Positions 15,900-24,867 of a stretch of DNA of 25,960 nucleotides are shown piece after piece. A model generated the notes under the pieces. The model saw nothing but the letters and a program-made list of their open reading frames with translations, was not told where the DNA came from and did not search any database. Numbering within the stretch: position 1 is the first letter of the stretch; each line of letters opens with the position of its first letter. Made by a program: the position numbers and the translations under genes. The DNA lies in contig USLD01000004.1 of assembly GCA_900555495.1 (NCBI GenBank), positions 1-25,960 of the forward strand. Direction: 5' to 3'. Source of the DNA: an uncultured Slackia sp. GTDB lineage: Bacteria > Actinomycetota > Coriobacteriia > Coriobacteriales > Eggerthellaceae.

Positions 15900-15958
15900 A
15901 CGGGCCTTCTTAATCTTCCTAGCCACATGGATAAGGGCATATTCGTCTGAAGTATATC

Positions 15959-17305
15959 CTATTCGCCCGGCCGTCCTAGGTAATCCCTAATAAACGCATC
16001 CGATTCCGCAGCCCGTTTTCTAGCGTCGAGATAGCGAGAACGCGTTTCCGACGTCTGAGCATCGAGCCTATCCAAAATAGGTTGAGCAGGGCGCTCGGGA
16101 AGGGCGGCGGCGAGCTCCACGGCCTCGGCATCGGCCCGGTTGTACGACTCGTTGAACGATTCCGCCGTGGCCTTGTCCTGAATATAGATGGCCTTATCGC
16201 TTTCTACCGCATATACGTTCTGCTCCCTCTTCTTCTCGATCAGCGCCGCAAGCGCCGAAAAGTCGGCGGAAGGACACTCCGCCTGCGCGGATGCCAAGCT
16301 TGCCGCGGCCTCGTCGAGCAATGCGATGGCCTGCTCCGATTTGCCCTGGGACGCGGTCACGTTTTCCACGGTCGTGTCGGCCACCAGGTCGGCGGCCTCC
16401 TTCATCAATCCGTCGGCCTCGAGTATCTGGTCCCAACACCTCTCCGCCGATTCGACGGCGGAACGCGCATCGGCATCGGCATGCAGCAGCGCCTCGGCGT
16501 ACTTCATCATGTCGCGCCTGGCGTCGGCCGATTCCGACACCTGGCGCGCGGCGTCTTTGCCGGGCGACTCCCCCATCGCCTGAAACGCTTCGTCGGAGAA
16601 TGCGCAAGCGGCATTAAGGTGCACGCCCGCATCGCTCATGCCCTGCTCGAGTTCGGCGAGCTCCTCGACGGTCACGATCGATTCGTCCTTCATCACCAGG
16701 TCATCCATGCTCAACACAAGAGAGTCGGCCTTCTCTATTTCGTCGAAGGCCTGGGAGAGCAAAGCGAGGTTCGATTTGCTCTGTTCGTAGGCGTTCGCGG
16801 CGAAAAGCGCCGCGGCGCCGATGCATACGCAGCAGCAAAGCGACGCCACGGCGATCGCGGCGAAACGACGGACGCGGCGGTTTTTCTTCCTACGCTTGAT
16901 CTCCTTTTCGGGATCGCGCAGCGCCCTTTCGCGATTGCGCTGCGCGCGGGAAGGCTTCCTCTCGCGCGCAGGGCGCGACGACGCAGGACGCTCGGACGGA
17001 CGCGCCTTCTTCTTCGCGGGAGGCTTCTTTTCCGAAGAAGCGGACGACGCCGCAGGCGCAGGAAGCGCCGGCAGCTTCTCGTCTTTCGCAGGCAGGCGAC
17101 GATCTTTTTTCGAAGAAACCGTGAACAACGACAAATCGCCCAGCTTGACCTTGGGATCGGCCTCGCCCAGTTCGCTGTCGGCCTGGCTTTTCAGACCGTC
17201 GAGCACCGAGAGCGATATCTCGTTCGATGTGCCCGCCGTATTCTTTTTAATATGCACGCTCGCGCCGATGCCCCAGAAAGAACGGCCGCCTTTCTTGCCC
17301 GCCAT
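15959..17305 (-). CDS. Single-pass membrane protein with basic N-terminus and coiled-coil outer part
   Basis: A 448-residue protein of no recognised family. Residues 1-65 are polar with a short strand-rich block, 66-147 are strongly Lys/Arg/Pro/Ala-rich and probably cytoplasmic, and 148-170 is a membrane segment containing a cysteine cluster (C157, C158, C159, C161). Residues 175-440 are Ala/Glu-rich helices with heptad-like spacing, likely an extracytoplasmic coiled coil. It starts 3 bases after the dinG stop, with an AGGA site inside the dinG end, so it is probably co-transcribed. It could be a scaffold or envelope-associated protein; nothing points to an enzyme. Confidence 0.8.
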   Translation of the reverse strand: MAGKKGGRSFWGIGASVHIKKNTAGTSNEISLSVLDGLKSQADSELGEADPKVKLGDLSLFTVSSKKDRRLPAKDEKLPALPAPAASSASSEKKPPAKKKARPSERPASSRPARERKPSRAQRNRERALRDPEKEIKRRKKNRRVRRFAAIAVASLCCCVCIGAAALFAANAYEQSKSNLALLSQAFDEIEKADSLVLSMDDLVMKDESIVTVEELAELEQGMSDAGVHLNAACAFSDEAFQAMGESPGKDAARQVSESADARRDMMKYAEALLHADADARSAVESAERCWDQILEADGLMKEAADLVADTTVENVTASQGKSEQAIALLDEAAASLASAQAECPSADFSALAALIEKKREQNVYAVESDKAIYIQDKATAESFNESYNRADAEAVELAAALPERPAQPILDRLDAQTSETRSRYLDARKRAAESDAFIRDYLGRPGE

Positions 17306-17308
17306 GCG

Positions 17309-20300
17309 CTACGAATCCTGCCTCTCCGACGCGCGGCGCACGATTTCGACGGCCTCGGCGGTCGAGCACGGCTTCACGTTCTTCGACGGAAGAGAACGCA
17401 GGAAGGTTTTGCCGTAGCCCTTGGTCAGCAAGCGCCTGTCGGCCATCACCAGCACGCCCGTATCGGTGGACGTGCGAATCAGCCGGCCCGCAGCCTGCTT
17501 GATTTCGATAACCGCCTGCGGCAGGGTGTAGTGCGACCACGCCGCGGAATCGCGCAGCGCGCGTTCGCACGAAAGCGGGTCGGACGGCTTGGCGAACGGC
17601 AGCTTGGGAATGACGACGCCTTTGAGCGTGGCGCCCGGCGCGTCGAAGCCTTCCCAGAAGCTCTTCAGGGCGAAAAGCGACAGGTGCTCGTCTTTCAAGA
17701 AATCGTCGCGCAGACCCTTCGTCGAAACGCCCCACTTCTGGCAGACCAGACGCAGTCCCTCTTCTTTCATGCGCGGGTCGACGGCGTCGAAGCACGCCTC
17801 CATCTCGCGGCGATTCGTGAAAAGCGTGAGCATGCTGCCCTGCTGGGCGACATGCAGCTCGGTCAGCAGATGCTGGAGCGCCTCGAGGTATCCCGGCTGG
17901 TTGGGCTCGGGGATATCGTTGATCACCAGGACCTGCATGTTCTTATCGAAATCATAGCTCGAGCCCAAAAGGCACGTCTCCGCATGCGACGACTCGCCCT
18001 CGTTGAGGCCCATGGCCGTCATGAAGCTCTTGAAATCGTCGCCGATGGTCACGGTAGCGCTGGCGTACACGACGCTTCGCGTCTTCTCGTACAGCGTCTC
18101 GTCGAGCATCTGCCCCACATCGACCACCTGGGCCTGCAGCTCTTCGGCCACGCGCTCGGGCTTGCGCGAAAGTTTCGCAGAATAGACGAAGCGCGGATCG
18201 GCCTTTTCCATGATCAGCTCGCACGACTGCAGCATTTCCTTAGCGTCGATGACCACCGTGGCTATGTCGCGCTGGCAATCGGCCACGCCGTCGACGCCGT
18301 CGAGGAACGCAATGAGCTCGTTGCCCGCCGTAATGAGACGTTCTGACTGGTCGCGGAAGGTTTTCGCGAAACCGCGCAGCGCGGCGAACCGCTCATCGGA
18401 ACGCACGGCGTCGTTGATCCATAGATCGATGGTCTCGTAGCTCTTATTTCCTTTACCGGTGTCGCACGCCACCAAGTCCTTCATGCGGCGGGCGAATTCG
18501 AGCGATGCCTCCGCGAACTCCTTGCCGCGCGCACGCGCCTTCTCGGTGAGACCGAAGAACAACGTGCTCGCCTCGGGCTGCTTGCCCGAGGCGAGCGGTG
18601 CGCGGCGCTCCAGTCGCACGAACGGGTTCCTTTTGGCGTCCTCAGAGGCAAGCCTGTTGGCAAGGCGCACCATCTCGGCGGCATCGAGTTTGATCGCCAG
18701 CGCACGACGAGCCTCGGCCTCGGCTCCGTGGGCCTCGTCGACTACCCAGAAACGGATTTCCGGCAGCAAACCCCCGTCAGCAGCCAAGTCGCAGAAAAAC
18801 AGCGAGTGGTTCGTCACCACGACATGGGCGTGCTCGGCCTTCTTGCGCACGCCGTGCACGAAGCACTGCGTGCCATAGTACGGGCACTTGCGGCGCAGGC
18901 AATCGCGCGAAGACGTCGTGAACGCATAGCGCGGCAGGGCCTTGAAATCGAGCTTCAGGGCATCCATGTCGTCGTATTCGGTTTGCTCGATAAACGAAAG
19001 CAGCGCGGCGATCGAAGGAGCCTGGCTCACCTGCTTGCCCATAACGGTCACGCTACGCGCGCCGTCATGCACCAGGCGGTCGACCAGGCGCAGGCACGGA
19101 TAGTGCGAGAATCCTTTGAGGGCCACGTATTCAAGACTGCCCATGCCGCGCTCCTCGAGGGCGCGGCGCAGCAGCGGAAGCTCTTTGTAGACGATCTGGT
19201 CGAGCAACGCGTTGGTCTTCGTGGCCACGCCCACCGCCGCATGGCTGCGCAGAGCCGCCAATGCGCTCGGCAGCAAATAGGCCATCGACTTGCCGACGCC
19301 CGTGCCAGCCTCGACCACGAGATTCGTGCCCGTGGAAAACGCCTTCAGCACGCTGTCGGCCATAATGGACTGTTCGACGCGGGGTTCGAATTCCTCGTAC
19401 AGGCCGCCGACCACGCCATCCTTCGAAAACGCCTCGGCCACCTCGTGCGCATCGGGGAATTCGATCGGACCCGTATAGCGCTCGGCAGCGGCAGACGTCT
19501 CGTCGTCGTTCGTCGTGCGCGAAAGGCGCGCGTGTCGAAGCCCCCTGACGGTCATCGGGTAGCGCTTCGCGCGGATGTCGGTTCCATGTTCGACCTCTTC
19601 GAGCGCAGCCATGCTCGACGCCATGCAGGAAAACACCGCGCCCGTAGGCCATTCTTCGACAGGTGCCAAATCGGCAATGTATTCGACCAGGTCAATCGGC
19701 ATTTCTGCAATAGCGGCCAGCAAAATGCGATATACGGCGCACAGCGCCTCCACATCGGCATCTGCGCGATGGGTGGAAAGCGGCGCGTCGAAGGCCTTCA
19801 CCAAATCGATGAGCCTATGCGAACTCAAGCGCGGAAGCGCGATGCGGGCCAGATCGAGCGAATCAACCCAGAGGTTTTCCAGCAAGGGATAACCCGCCGG
19901 ACTCTTCGTCGTGAATCCCTTGTCGAATGCGGCATTATGCGCGACCACCGTGGCGTCGCCGACGAATTCCACAAGACGGGCACGGGCCTCTTCGGGCGAA
20001 GGGGCATCGGCTACGTCTTCGTCGTGGATATCGGTCAGGCGAGCGACGTCGTCGGGAATGGGCTTGCCGGGATTGACGAACGTGACGAACCATTCGGTGA
20101 TTTCGCCGCGCTCGAGACGCGCGGCGGCGATTTGCGTCAATTCGTCGTGATTCTGGGAAAAACCCGTGGTTTCAGTATCGAGCACCACGACATTGCGATC
20201 GAGCTCGCCGAAATCGGAACGCTCGGCAACCTCCTTCAGACGTGCGTAACGCTGCACGACATCCTCCGGAGTGCCTTGGGAAACGAAGTCGTATACACTC

Positions 20301-20335
20301 ATATTCTGCATAATGAAATCTTTCATTTCGGTCAT
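17309..20335 (-). CDS. dinG: DinG-family helicase with N-terminal DnaQ-like 3'-5' exonuclease domain
   Basis: A 1008-residue DNA repair protein. The N-terminal DEDDh exonuclease domain is complete: D53-x-E55 (VLDTETTGF), D138 (HNAAFDKGF), H189 and D194 (HRADAD). The helicase domain starts near 330: Walker A G344-T-G-V-G-K-S350, four cysteines C414, C479, C484 and C491 in the XPD/DinG iron-sulfur arrangement, DEAH box 533-536, and a C-terminal Q-A-A-G-R-L-I-R motif VI. All key residues are present, so both activities are expected. This fusion is known from Gram-positive bacteria. Start at 20335 is the longest; ATG codons 3, 8 and 11 residues in are alternatives with equally weak ribosome sites. 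It is divergent from the next gene with only 30 bases between the assigned starts. Confidence 0.93.
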   Translation of the reverse strand: MTEMKDFIMQNMSVYDFVSQGTPEDVVQRYARLKEVAERSDFGELDRNVVVLDTETTGFSQNHDELTQIAAARLERGEITEWFVTFVNPGKPIPDDVARLTDIHDEDVADAPSPEEARARLVEFVGDATVVAHNAAFDKGFTTKSPAGYPLLENLWVDSLDLARIALPRLSSHRLIDLVKAFDAPLSTHRADADVEALCAVYRILLAAIAEMPIDLVEYIADLAPVEEWPTGAVFSCMASSMAALEEVEHGTDIRAKRYPMTVRGLRHARLSRTTNDDETSAAAERYTGPIEFPDAHEVAEAFSKDGVVGGLYEEFEPRVEQSIMADSVLKAFSTGTNLVVEAGTGVGKSMAYLLPSALAALRSHAAVGVATKTNALLDQIVYKELPLLRRALEERGMGSLEYVALKGFSHYPCLRLVDRLVHDGARSVTVMGKQVSQAPSIAALLSFIEQTEYDDMDALKLDFKALPRYAFTTSSRDCLRRKCPYYGTQCFVHGVRKKAEHAHVVVTNHSLFFCDLAADGGLLPEIRFWVVDEAHGAEAEARRALAIKLDAAEMVRLANRLASEDAKRNPFVRLERRAPLASGKQPEASTLFFGLTEKARARGKEFAEASLEFARRMKDLVACDTGKGNKSYETIDLWINDAVRSDERFAALRGFAKTFRDQSERLITAGNELIAFLDGVDGVADCQRDIATVVIDAKEMLQSCELIMEKADPRFVYSAKLSRKPERVAEELQAQVVDVGQMLDETLYEKTRSVVYASATVTIGDDFKSFMTAMGLNEGESSHAETCLLGSSYDFDKNMQVLVINDIPEPNQPGYLEALQHLLTELHVAQQGSMLTLFTNRREMEACFDAVDPRMKEEGLRLVCQKWGVSTKGLRDDFLKDEHLSLFALKSFWEGFDAPGATLKGVVIPKLPFAKPSDPLSCERALRDSAAWSHYTLPQAVIEIKQAAGRLIRTSTDTGVLVMADRRLLTKGYGKTFLRSLPSKNVKPCSTAEAVEIVRRASERQDS

Positions 20336-20365
20336 ATTTCGCTAGCCTATCACGAAAGGAACCAC

Positions 20366-21022
20366 ATGCCTACAAACGCATCCGATGTCTATTTCGGCTC
20401 TTATATCCGTTTCCAAACCCCCGATAAGCAGACGGGTGCGATCATCGCGGGATCGGATTACGCAGTCGGCGATTGCGGCGAAGTGGTCTGGCAGCTCGAT
20501 GAGAAAAAACACCAGCAAGCATGGCTGAAAAACCCCTACGGACAGACCTTCGCATACCTGAGCCCTTCGGATTCGTACAAGCTGGCCATCTACCACGCCA
20601 AAGGTTGGACCATACGATACGTGCTCAGCTTCACCGCCTACAGCGAAGAACCCGACCCCGGCGTCTACTGGGGCCAGGCGGCGATCTTCGCCTACTCTCC
20701 CCGCCACGCCGACCGGTTCGACCGTTTCGTTAAGGTCTTCGCACAGGCGGCCTCCGACGGCTCGCGCCCCGACCCGGCCCTGAACCCGGCAAGCGTCGCC
20801 AAGGTCATCGCCGACCCCGAATCATGGACCCCGTCCAACAAAGTGAAGATCCCCAAGGGAAGCGGTCAGACCGTCATTCTCAAAGACCATCGCAGCATCC
20901 ACGACAAAATGCTCGACAAAGGCCGCAGCGGCAACGTGGGATGCTACATCGTCAGCTGGGCATTCATCTTCGCCGTCATCGCACTGGTCGTCTGGGTCGT
21001 TCACTCCATGGGAATCATCTAA
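20366..21022 (+). CDS. Hypothetical tail-anchored protein
   Basis: A 218-residue protein from ATG 20366, with GAAAGGA about 5 bases before it. The N-terminal ~120 residues are aromatic-rich and probably a mixed alpha/beta domain (SDVYFGSYIRFQTP, YGQTFAYLSPSDSYKLAIYH, WTIRYVLSFTAYSEE). A Pro/Asp-rich stretch follows, then a single C-terminal membrane segment at 192-212, so it is tail-anchored with the domain in the cytoplasm. I do not recognise the family. It is transcribed alone, divergent from dinG and ending at a strong hairpin. Confidence 0.82.
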   Translation: MPTNASDVYFGSYIRFQTPDKQTGAIIAGSDYAVGDCGEVVWQLDEKKHQQAWLKNPYGQTFAYLSPSDSYKLAIYHAKGWTIRYVLSFTAYSEEPDPGVYWGQAAIFAYSPRHADRFDRFVKVFAQAASDGSRPDPALNPASVAKVIADPESWTPSNKVKIPKGSGQTVILKDHRSIHDKMLDKGRSGNVGCYIVSWAFIFAVIALVVWVVHSMGII

Positions 21023-21045
21023 GAAAGCCATCGCTTCGAAAGAGA

Positions 21046-21072
21046 GGGCCGCCCCGATCGAGGGCGGCCCTG
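21046..21072. terminator. Bidirectional hairpin between convergent genes
   Basis: AGGGCCGCCC (21046-21055) pairs with GGGCGGCCCT (21063-21072). It sits 23 bases after the tail-anchored gene and 46 bases below the end of ddl. T-tracts are weak on both sides, but the stem and position support shared termination. Confidence 0.75.
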
Positions 21073-21117
21073 CTCGTTTCTCTAGGCGCAAAACGCGTGC
21101 GGCGCAGAAACGCTTCG

Positions 21118-22071
21118 CTACTCAAGCGCCATTTCGATCAGCTTCTCGCACACGTCGCCGAAGCTCATTCCTACAGCGCGCGCGGCATCGGGGATCAGGG
21201 ACGTATCGGTCATGCCGGGGAGCGTATTGGTCTCCAAAACCCAGCAGCGACCCTCTTTGTCGAGCATGATATCGGTGCGCGAGATGCCCTTGCATCCCAA
21301 GACGGCATGGGCCGCGACGGCCATGCCCTGAGCCTGCTCGGTAGCCTCCTCCGAAATAGGAGCAGGGCAGATATGAGTGCTTCCGCCGGCGGCGTATTTC
21401 GCATGATAGTTATAGAATTCGTCATCGTTCGACAAAATCTGAATCACCGGGAAAGCGGTCGGGTCGTCGGAACCCATAACGCCCACCGTAAGCTCGATAC
21501 CGTCGATGAACTGCTCGACCATGGCCTCATCGTCGACCGCGAGCGCCGTGTCGAGCGCCGCCTGCAGGTCGCCAGCATCGCGCACGATAGTCATGCCGAG
21601 CGAGCTGCCTTCGGTCGAGGGTTTCACGACGCAAGGAATGCCGCACGTATCGACGATTTCCTGCCTATCGGCATCGTCAAGCACGTCGTTGCGACCGACG
21701 AGCACGGAAGCGGCGACGCGCAGGCCGGCGCTTTCATAAAGCTCTTTGGACTTTCCCTTATTGATCGCGATTGCATTAGCAAGAATGCCCGAACCGGTAT
21801 AGGGAATGCCAAGAGTCTCGAGGAATCCCTGCAGGGTTCCGTCTTCTCCGCCCTTGCCGTGCAGCGCGAGAAACGCCACATCGAAGGTTTCGTCGATCAG
21901 CCTTTTCAGGTCGTCGCGCGAAGCGGGATCGAGCAACGTGACCGAAAAGCCCTTTTCCTCGAGGGCGCGGCCGCAGCATTTCCCCGAATTCAGCGACACT
22001 TCCCGTTCGCCGCTCGTGCCGCCGTATAGAACCGCGACAGCGTAGTCTTTCGGGTTTCCTGAGTAAGCCAT
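21118..22071 (-). CDS. ddl: D-alanine--D-alanine ligase
   Basis: A 317-residue ATP-grasp enzyme making the D-Ala-D-Ala dipeptide for peptidoglycan in the cytoplasm. Motifs in order: GGTSGEREVSL at 17-27 (phosphate-binding start typical of Ddl), ALHGKGGEDG, VVKPSTEGSSLG, GISRTDIMLD, and the ATP/metal-binding ETNTLPGMTDTSL near 289-301. Length is usual. ATG 22071 follows AAGGACGG on the minus strand. Transcribed divergently from rubrerythrin, with two palindromes in the gap. No variant residues of a D-Ala-D-Lac type could be settled by eye. Confidence 0.95.
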   Translation of the reverse strand: MAYSGNPKDYAVAVLYGGTSGEREVSLNSGKCCGRALEEKGFSVTLLDPASRDDLKRLIDETFDVAFLALHGKGGEDGTLQGFLETLGIPYTGSGILANAIAINKGKSKELYESAGLRVAASVLVGRNDVLDDADRQEIVDTCGIPCVVKPSTEGSSLGMTIVRDAGDLQAALDTALAVDDEAMVEQFIDGIELTVGVMGSDDPTAFPVIQILSNDDEFYNYHAKYAAGGSTHICPAPISEEATEQAQGMAVAAHAVLGCKGISRTDIMLDKEGRCWVLETNTLPGMTDTSLIPDAARAVGMSFGDVCEKLIEMALE

Positions 22072-22096
22072 TGTCCGTCCTTACCGTCTACGATGT

Positions 22097-22118
22097 TCTT
22101 GCGCCGCGCGGCGCAAGA
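22097..22118. promoter_or_regulatory. Perfect 22-bp palindrome in the ddl/rubrerythrin gap
   Basis: The half-site TCTTGCGCCGC (22097-22107) is followed directly by its exact complement (22108-22118). It lies 26 bases upstream of the ddl start. It may be an operator, or a hairpin in the ddl leader RNA. Confidence 0.55.
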
Positions 22119-22139
22119 GGACTCTCCTTTGCCGCATCA

Positions 22140-22159
22140 ATATATCCCAACGGATATAT
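22140..22159. promoter_or_regulatory. AT-rich dyad upstream of rubrerythrin
   Basis: ATATATCC-CAAC-GGATATAT (22140-22159) is a perfect 8+4+8 dyad about 90 bases before the rubrerythrin start. The layout fits a repressor operator, perhaps for an oxidative-stress or metal regulator, but it does not match the usual Fur or PerR boxes. Confidence 0.5.
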
Positions 22160-22250
22160 GTTATGAAGTTCCTTCGCGGGAACACACCGAAGCATTATCA
22201 TTGATTCGCCGATAAATATTTCGGTTTCTCGTAAGAAAAGGGGTACCACC

Positions 22251-22745
22251 ATGAAAATCTATCGTTGCAAGGTCTGCGGTTATCTGCACGTCGGCTCCGC
22301 TCCCGAAGAATGCCCCATGTGCCACGCCGGCCAGGCCGCATTCGTCGAGTATCAGCCCGCTGACGTGACCGGCACCAAGACCGCCGAGAACCTCGCTGCG
22401 GCATTCGCCGGCGAGTCCCAGGCCAACCGCAAGTACACCCTGTGGAAGCACATCGCAGAAGAGGCAGGCGAAGATGCGGCCGCCGCTGCATTCGACCGCC
22501 CCATGGCCGAAGAGACCGCCCACGCACTCGCCGAGGCAGTGTACCTGGGCATGTTCGGCGGCGTGAAGGAAAACCTCGAAAGCGCAGCTGCCGGCGAGCA
22601 GTATGAGGAAGAAAGCATGTACCCCGAGTTCGCCAAGATCGCACGCGAAGAGGGCTTCGAAGACATCGCCCACTTCTTCGAGATGACCGCGAAATTCGAA
22701 GGCGCCCATAAGGCCGGCTACAAGAAGGCCGCCGAGGCTCTGTAA
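22251..22745 (+). CDS. Reverse rubrerythrin (rubredoxin domain N-terminal)
   Basis: A 164-residue diiron peroxidase that reduces hydrogen peroxide in anaerobes, using electrons from rubredoxin or NADH-linked partners. The rubredoxin-like Fe(Cys)4 domain is at the N-terminus (C6-x-x-C9 and C21-x-x-C24), the reverse of classical rubrerythrin. The four-helix ferritin-like domain follows, with ligands E55 (GESQANRKY), E88-x-x-H91, E116/E119 and E150-x-x-H153 all present. Size and order fit clostridial-type reverse rubrerythrin. ATG 22251 follows GAAAAGGGG. It is a single gene ended by a strong terminator, and its upstream dyad suggests regulation by oxidative stress (inference). Confidence 0.92.
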   Translation: MKIYRCKVCGYLHVGSAPEECPMCHAGQAAFVEYQPADVTGTKTAENLAAAFAGESQANRKYTLWKHIAEEAGEDAAAAAFDRPMAEETAHALAEAVYLGMFGGVKENLESAAAGEQYEEESMYPEFAKIAREEGFEDIAHFFEMTAKFEGAHKAGYKKAAEAL

Positions 22746-22766
22746 CGAATCTTTCGTTCAGCCCGC

Positions 22767-22796
22767 AAAAAAGCCACCCGATCGGGTGGCTTTTTT
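22767..22796. terminator. Strong intrinsic terminator after rubrerythrin
   Basis: A 30-base perfect palindrome: A6, GCCACCC, GATC, GGGTGGC, T6. It starts 22 bases after the stop and can work in both directions, so it probably also serves rlmN on the opposite strand. Confidence 0.95.
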
Positions 22797-22843
22797 CTTG
22801 CTCTCAAAAGACCACGCAGGCGCGGAGCCCGCGGAGGCCCTTC

Positions 22844-23866
22844 TTAGCGGCGCATGTTCTTGAGCTGACCGCACGCACCGGCGATGTCGGAGCCGCGCGA
22901 ATTGCGAAGCGTGGCCTCGATGCCACGTTTCTCGAGCTCGGAGACGAATCGGCTCACGGTCTTCTCGCTGCTGGGCTGCAGAACCGAACCCTCGATTTCG
23001 TTAATCGGAATGAGGTTCACGTGGCACATGGTGCCGCGGCAGAAGTCGATCAGGGCGCCGAGGTGCTCGTCGTCGTCATTCAGGCCGTCGATCATCACGT
23101 ATTCGTACGTCACGCGGCGGCCGGACTCCTCCTGATAGGCGCGGATATCCTGCTTCAGGTCGGTCAGGCTCTGATGGACCATGGACGGCATAAGCACGTC
23201 GCGGGTCTTCTGCACCGCGGAATGCAGCGAGATAGCCATCGTGAACTGCTCGGGCTCGTGCGCGAACTTCCTGATGCCCGACAGAATGCCGCACGTGGAA
23301 AGAGTGATTTTGCGCGCGCCGATATTCAAGCCGTCAGGCGAGTTGACGAGTCTCATGGCCGCCATGACGTTGTCGTAGTTCAAGAACGGCTCGCCCTGCC
23401 CCATGCCGACCAGATTGGTCACGCGCATGCCCATATCCTTCTGGGCGATGAGCACCTGATCGACCATTTCACCTGGCAGCAGGTTACGCGTGAAGCCCTC
23501 TTTGCCGGTCGCGCAGAAAATGCAGCCCATAGCACAGCCCACCTGGGTGGAAAAGCATACCGTCAGGCGGTCCTGCGAGGGAATGGCGACCATTTCGGCC
23601 GCGGCACCGTCGGAGAAACGCACGATGTATTTCCTCGTGCCGTCGGTCGACACGCGCTTATCGACAACCTCGGCACGATGCAGAGGCGCTTCGTTTTCGA
23701 GACGCTCCTTCAAGGCCGCAGGCAGATTGCTCATATCGTCATAGGAATCGACGCCTTTCTGATACAGCCACTGCATGAGCTGCTTCGCGCGGAATCGGGG
23801 CTGGCCCCATTCCTTCATCAGGGCGCAGATGCCTTCGTACGAATACGCTTCAATTCCTTGTGCCAT
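22844..23866 (-). CDS. rlmN: Dual-specificity RNA methyltransferase RlmN
   Basis: A 340-residue radical-SAM enzyme that methylates C2 of A2503 in 23S rRNA and A37 in some tRNAs. The radical-SAM cluster is C111-x3-C115-x2-C118. The two extra catalytic cysteines of the RlmN/Cfr family are C104 (VCFSTQVGC, 7 residues before the cluster as in E. coli) and C332 (GACGQL). The start MAQGIEAYSYEG at 23866 follows AAGGAGAA on the minus strand. Length and motifs suit RlmN rather than the resistance paralogue Cfr. It sits between rubrerythrin and the chromosomal parB, an unlinked neighbour. Confidence 0.95.
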   Translation of the reverse strand: MAQGIEAYSYEGICALMKEWGQPRFRAKQLMQWLYQKGVDSYDDMSNLPAALKERLENEAPLHRAEVVDKRVSTDGTRKYIVRFSDGAAAEMVAIPSQDRLTVCFSTQVGCAMGCIFCATGKEGFTRNLLPGEMVDQVLIAQKDMGMRVTNLVGMGQGEPFLNYDNVMAAMRLVNSPDGLNIGARKITLSTCGILSGIRKFAHEPEQFTMAISLHSAVQKTRDVLMPSMVHQSLTDLKQDIRAYQEESGRRVTYEYVMIDGLNDDDEHLGALIDFCRGTMCHVNLIPINEIEGSVLQPSSEKTVSRFVSELEKRGIEATLRNSRGSDIAGACGQLKNMRR

Positions 23867-23893
23867 TGGTTCTCCTTCGGCGTGTATCGAACA

Positions 23894-23923
23894 AGGCCCC
23901 GACAGCGCATGCGCCCGGGGCCT
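23894..23923 (-). terminator. Hairpin after chromosomal parB
   Basis: AGGCCCCG (23894-23901) pairs with CGGGGCCT (23916-23923), with an inner GCGCATGCGC. It begins 11 bases after the parB stop and is followed on the minus strand by TTGTTCG. Confidence 0.7.
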
Positions 23924-23934
23924 CGAAACCTTCG

Positions 23935-24867
23935 TTATTCGGGATTGCTCATCATATCGAAGATTCGCTGCAAATCCTCTTCGTCCTTGAACTCGATCTC
24001 GATTTTATTCTTGCCGTTCGCACTCCTGATGCGCACCTTGGTATGGAACGCATCGCCAAGCAACTTGGCGGCTTTCTTATACAGCGGCGACGCAGGCGGC
24101 TTCGGCGGCTTCTTCGACGCGGCCTCTTTGCCCGCGATCAGCCTGGCAAGCGCCTCGGCTTCGCGCACGGAAAGCTTTTCTTCACGCAGCTTCTCAGTGA
24201 GCTTTCGCTTGCCCTCATCCGACGGGATGGAAAGAATCGCGCGAGCGTGGCCGGCGGTAATCCTCTCTTCGAACAGAAGCTGTTGGGCGTCTTCGGGCAG
24301 GTCGAGCAAGCGCAGCGCATTGGCGATCGTAGAGCGGCCCTTGGACACGGCGGCGGCCACTTCGGCCTGCGTTTTGTTGCCGCTTTCCATCATGCGCTTG
24401 TAGCCGTACGCCTCTTCCATGGGGTTCAGGTCGCTTCGCTGCAGGTTCTCGATCATCGCCAGTTCGAGAACCTTATCGTCGTCGGCGTTCTTGATGCGCA
24501 CTGGAACCCTCTCAAGGCCCGCAAGGCGGCTCGCCTGCCAACGGCGCTCGCCGGCGATGATTTCGTAGCCGTCGCCCGACTCCCTGACCAAAATGGGCTG
24601 CAACAGCCCATCGCGTGCGATCGAATCGGAAAGCTCTTGGAGCTCTTCGGGATCGAACTGCCTGCGGGGCTGATCGGGGTTCGGGAAGATGCGTTCGACC
24701 GCCACTTCGTCCGACATGCGGGCGCCTCCCTCGGAGTCGGTCGCGACAGCCGCCCCTTCTCCGCCGTTCGCGACAAGGCCCTCGACGCTCTCTTCCGCAG
24801 CGGCCTCATAACCGCCGATCAAAGAGCTCAGGCCGCGGCCCAAACCTCCCCTTGCATTCCTAGCCAC
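23935..24867 (-). CDS. parB: Chromosomal ParB/Spo0J partition protein
   Basis: This 310-residue CTP-dependent DNA clamp loads at parS and helps load condensin during origin segregation. The start is GTG 24867, inside the end of parA (8-base overlap), the same geometry as the second parA/parB pair in the window. The N-terminal G-L-G-R-G-L-S-S-L box (8-16) stimulates ParA. G106-E-R-R-W and E140-N-L-Q-R-S-D-L-N-P-M-E-E-A form the CTP-binding C-motifs. The helix-turn-helix is near 165-188 and the C-terminal dimer domain ends at RIFDMM. About 33 residues of Glu/Ala/Gly-rich linker separate the ParA-stimulating box from the core. Confidence 0.95.
   Translation of the reverse strand: MARNARGGLGRGLSSLIGGYEAAAEESVEGLVANGGEGAAVATDSEGGARMSDEVAVERIFPNPDQPRRQFDPEELQELSDSIARDGLLQPILVRESGDGYEIIAGERRWQASRLAGLERVPVRIKNADDDKVLELAMIENLQRSDLNPMEEAYGYKRMMESGNKTQAEVAAAVSKGRSTIANALRLLDLPEDAQQLLFEERITAGHARAILSIPSDEGKRKLTEKLREEKLSVREAEALARLIAGKEAASKKPPKPPASPLYKKAAKLLGDAFHTKVRIRSANGKNKIEIEFKDEEDLQRIFDMMSNPE

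Noticed and set aside
16082..18346. 754-codon open frame on the plus strand
   Set aside because: Opposite the coiled-coil protein and dinG, both with clear domain evidence; no motif of its own.
22844..23866. Possibility that the radical-SAM gene is the resistance methylase Cfr
   Set aside because: Length, neighbours and overall motif wording fit housekeeping RlmN.
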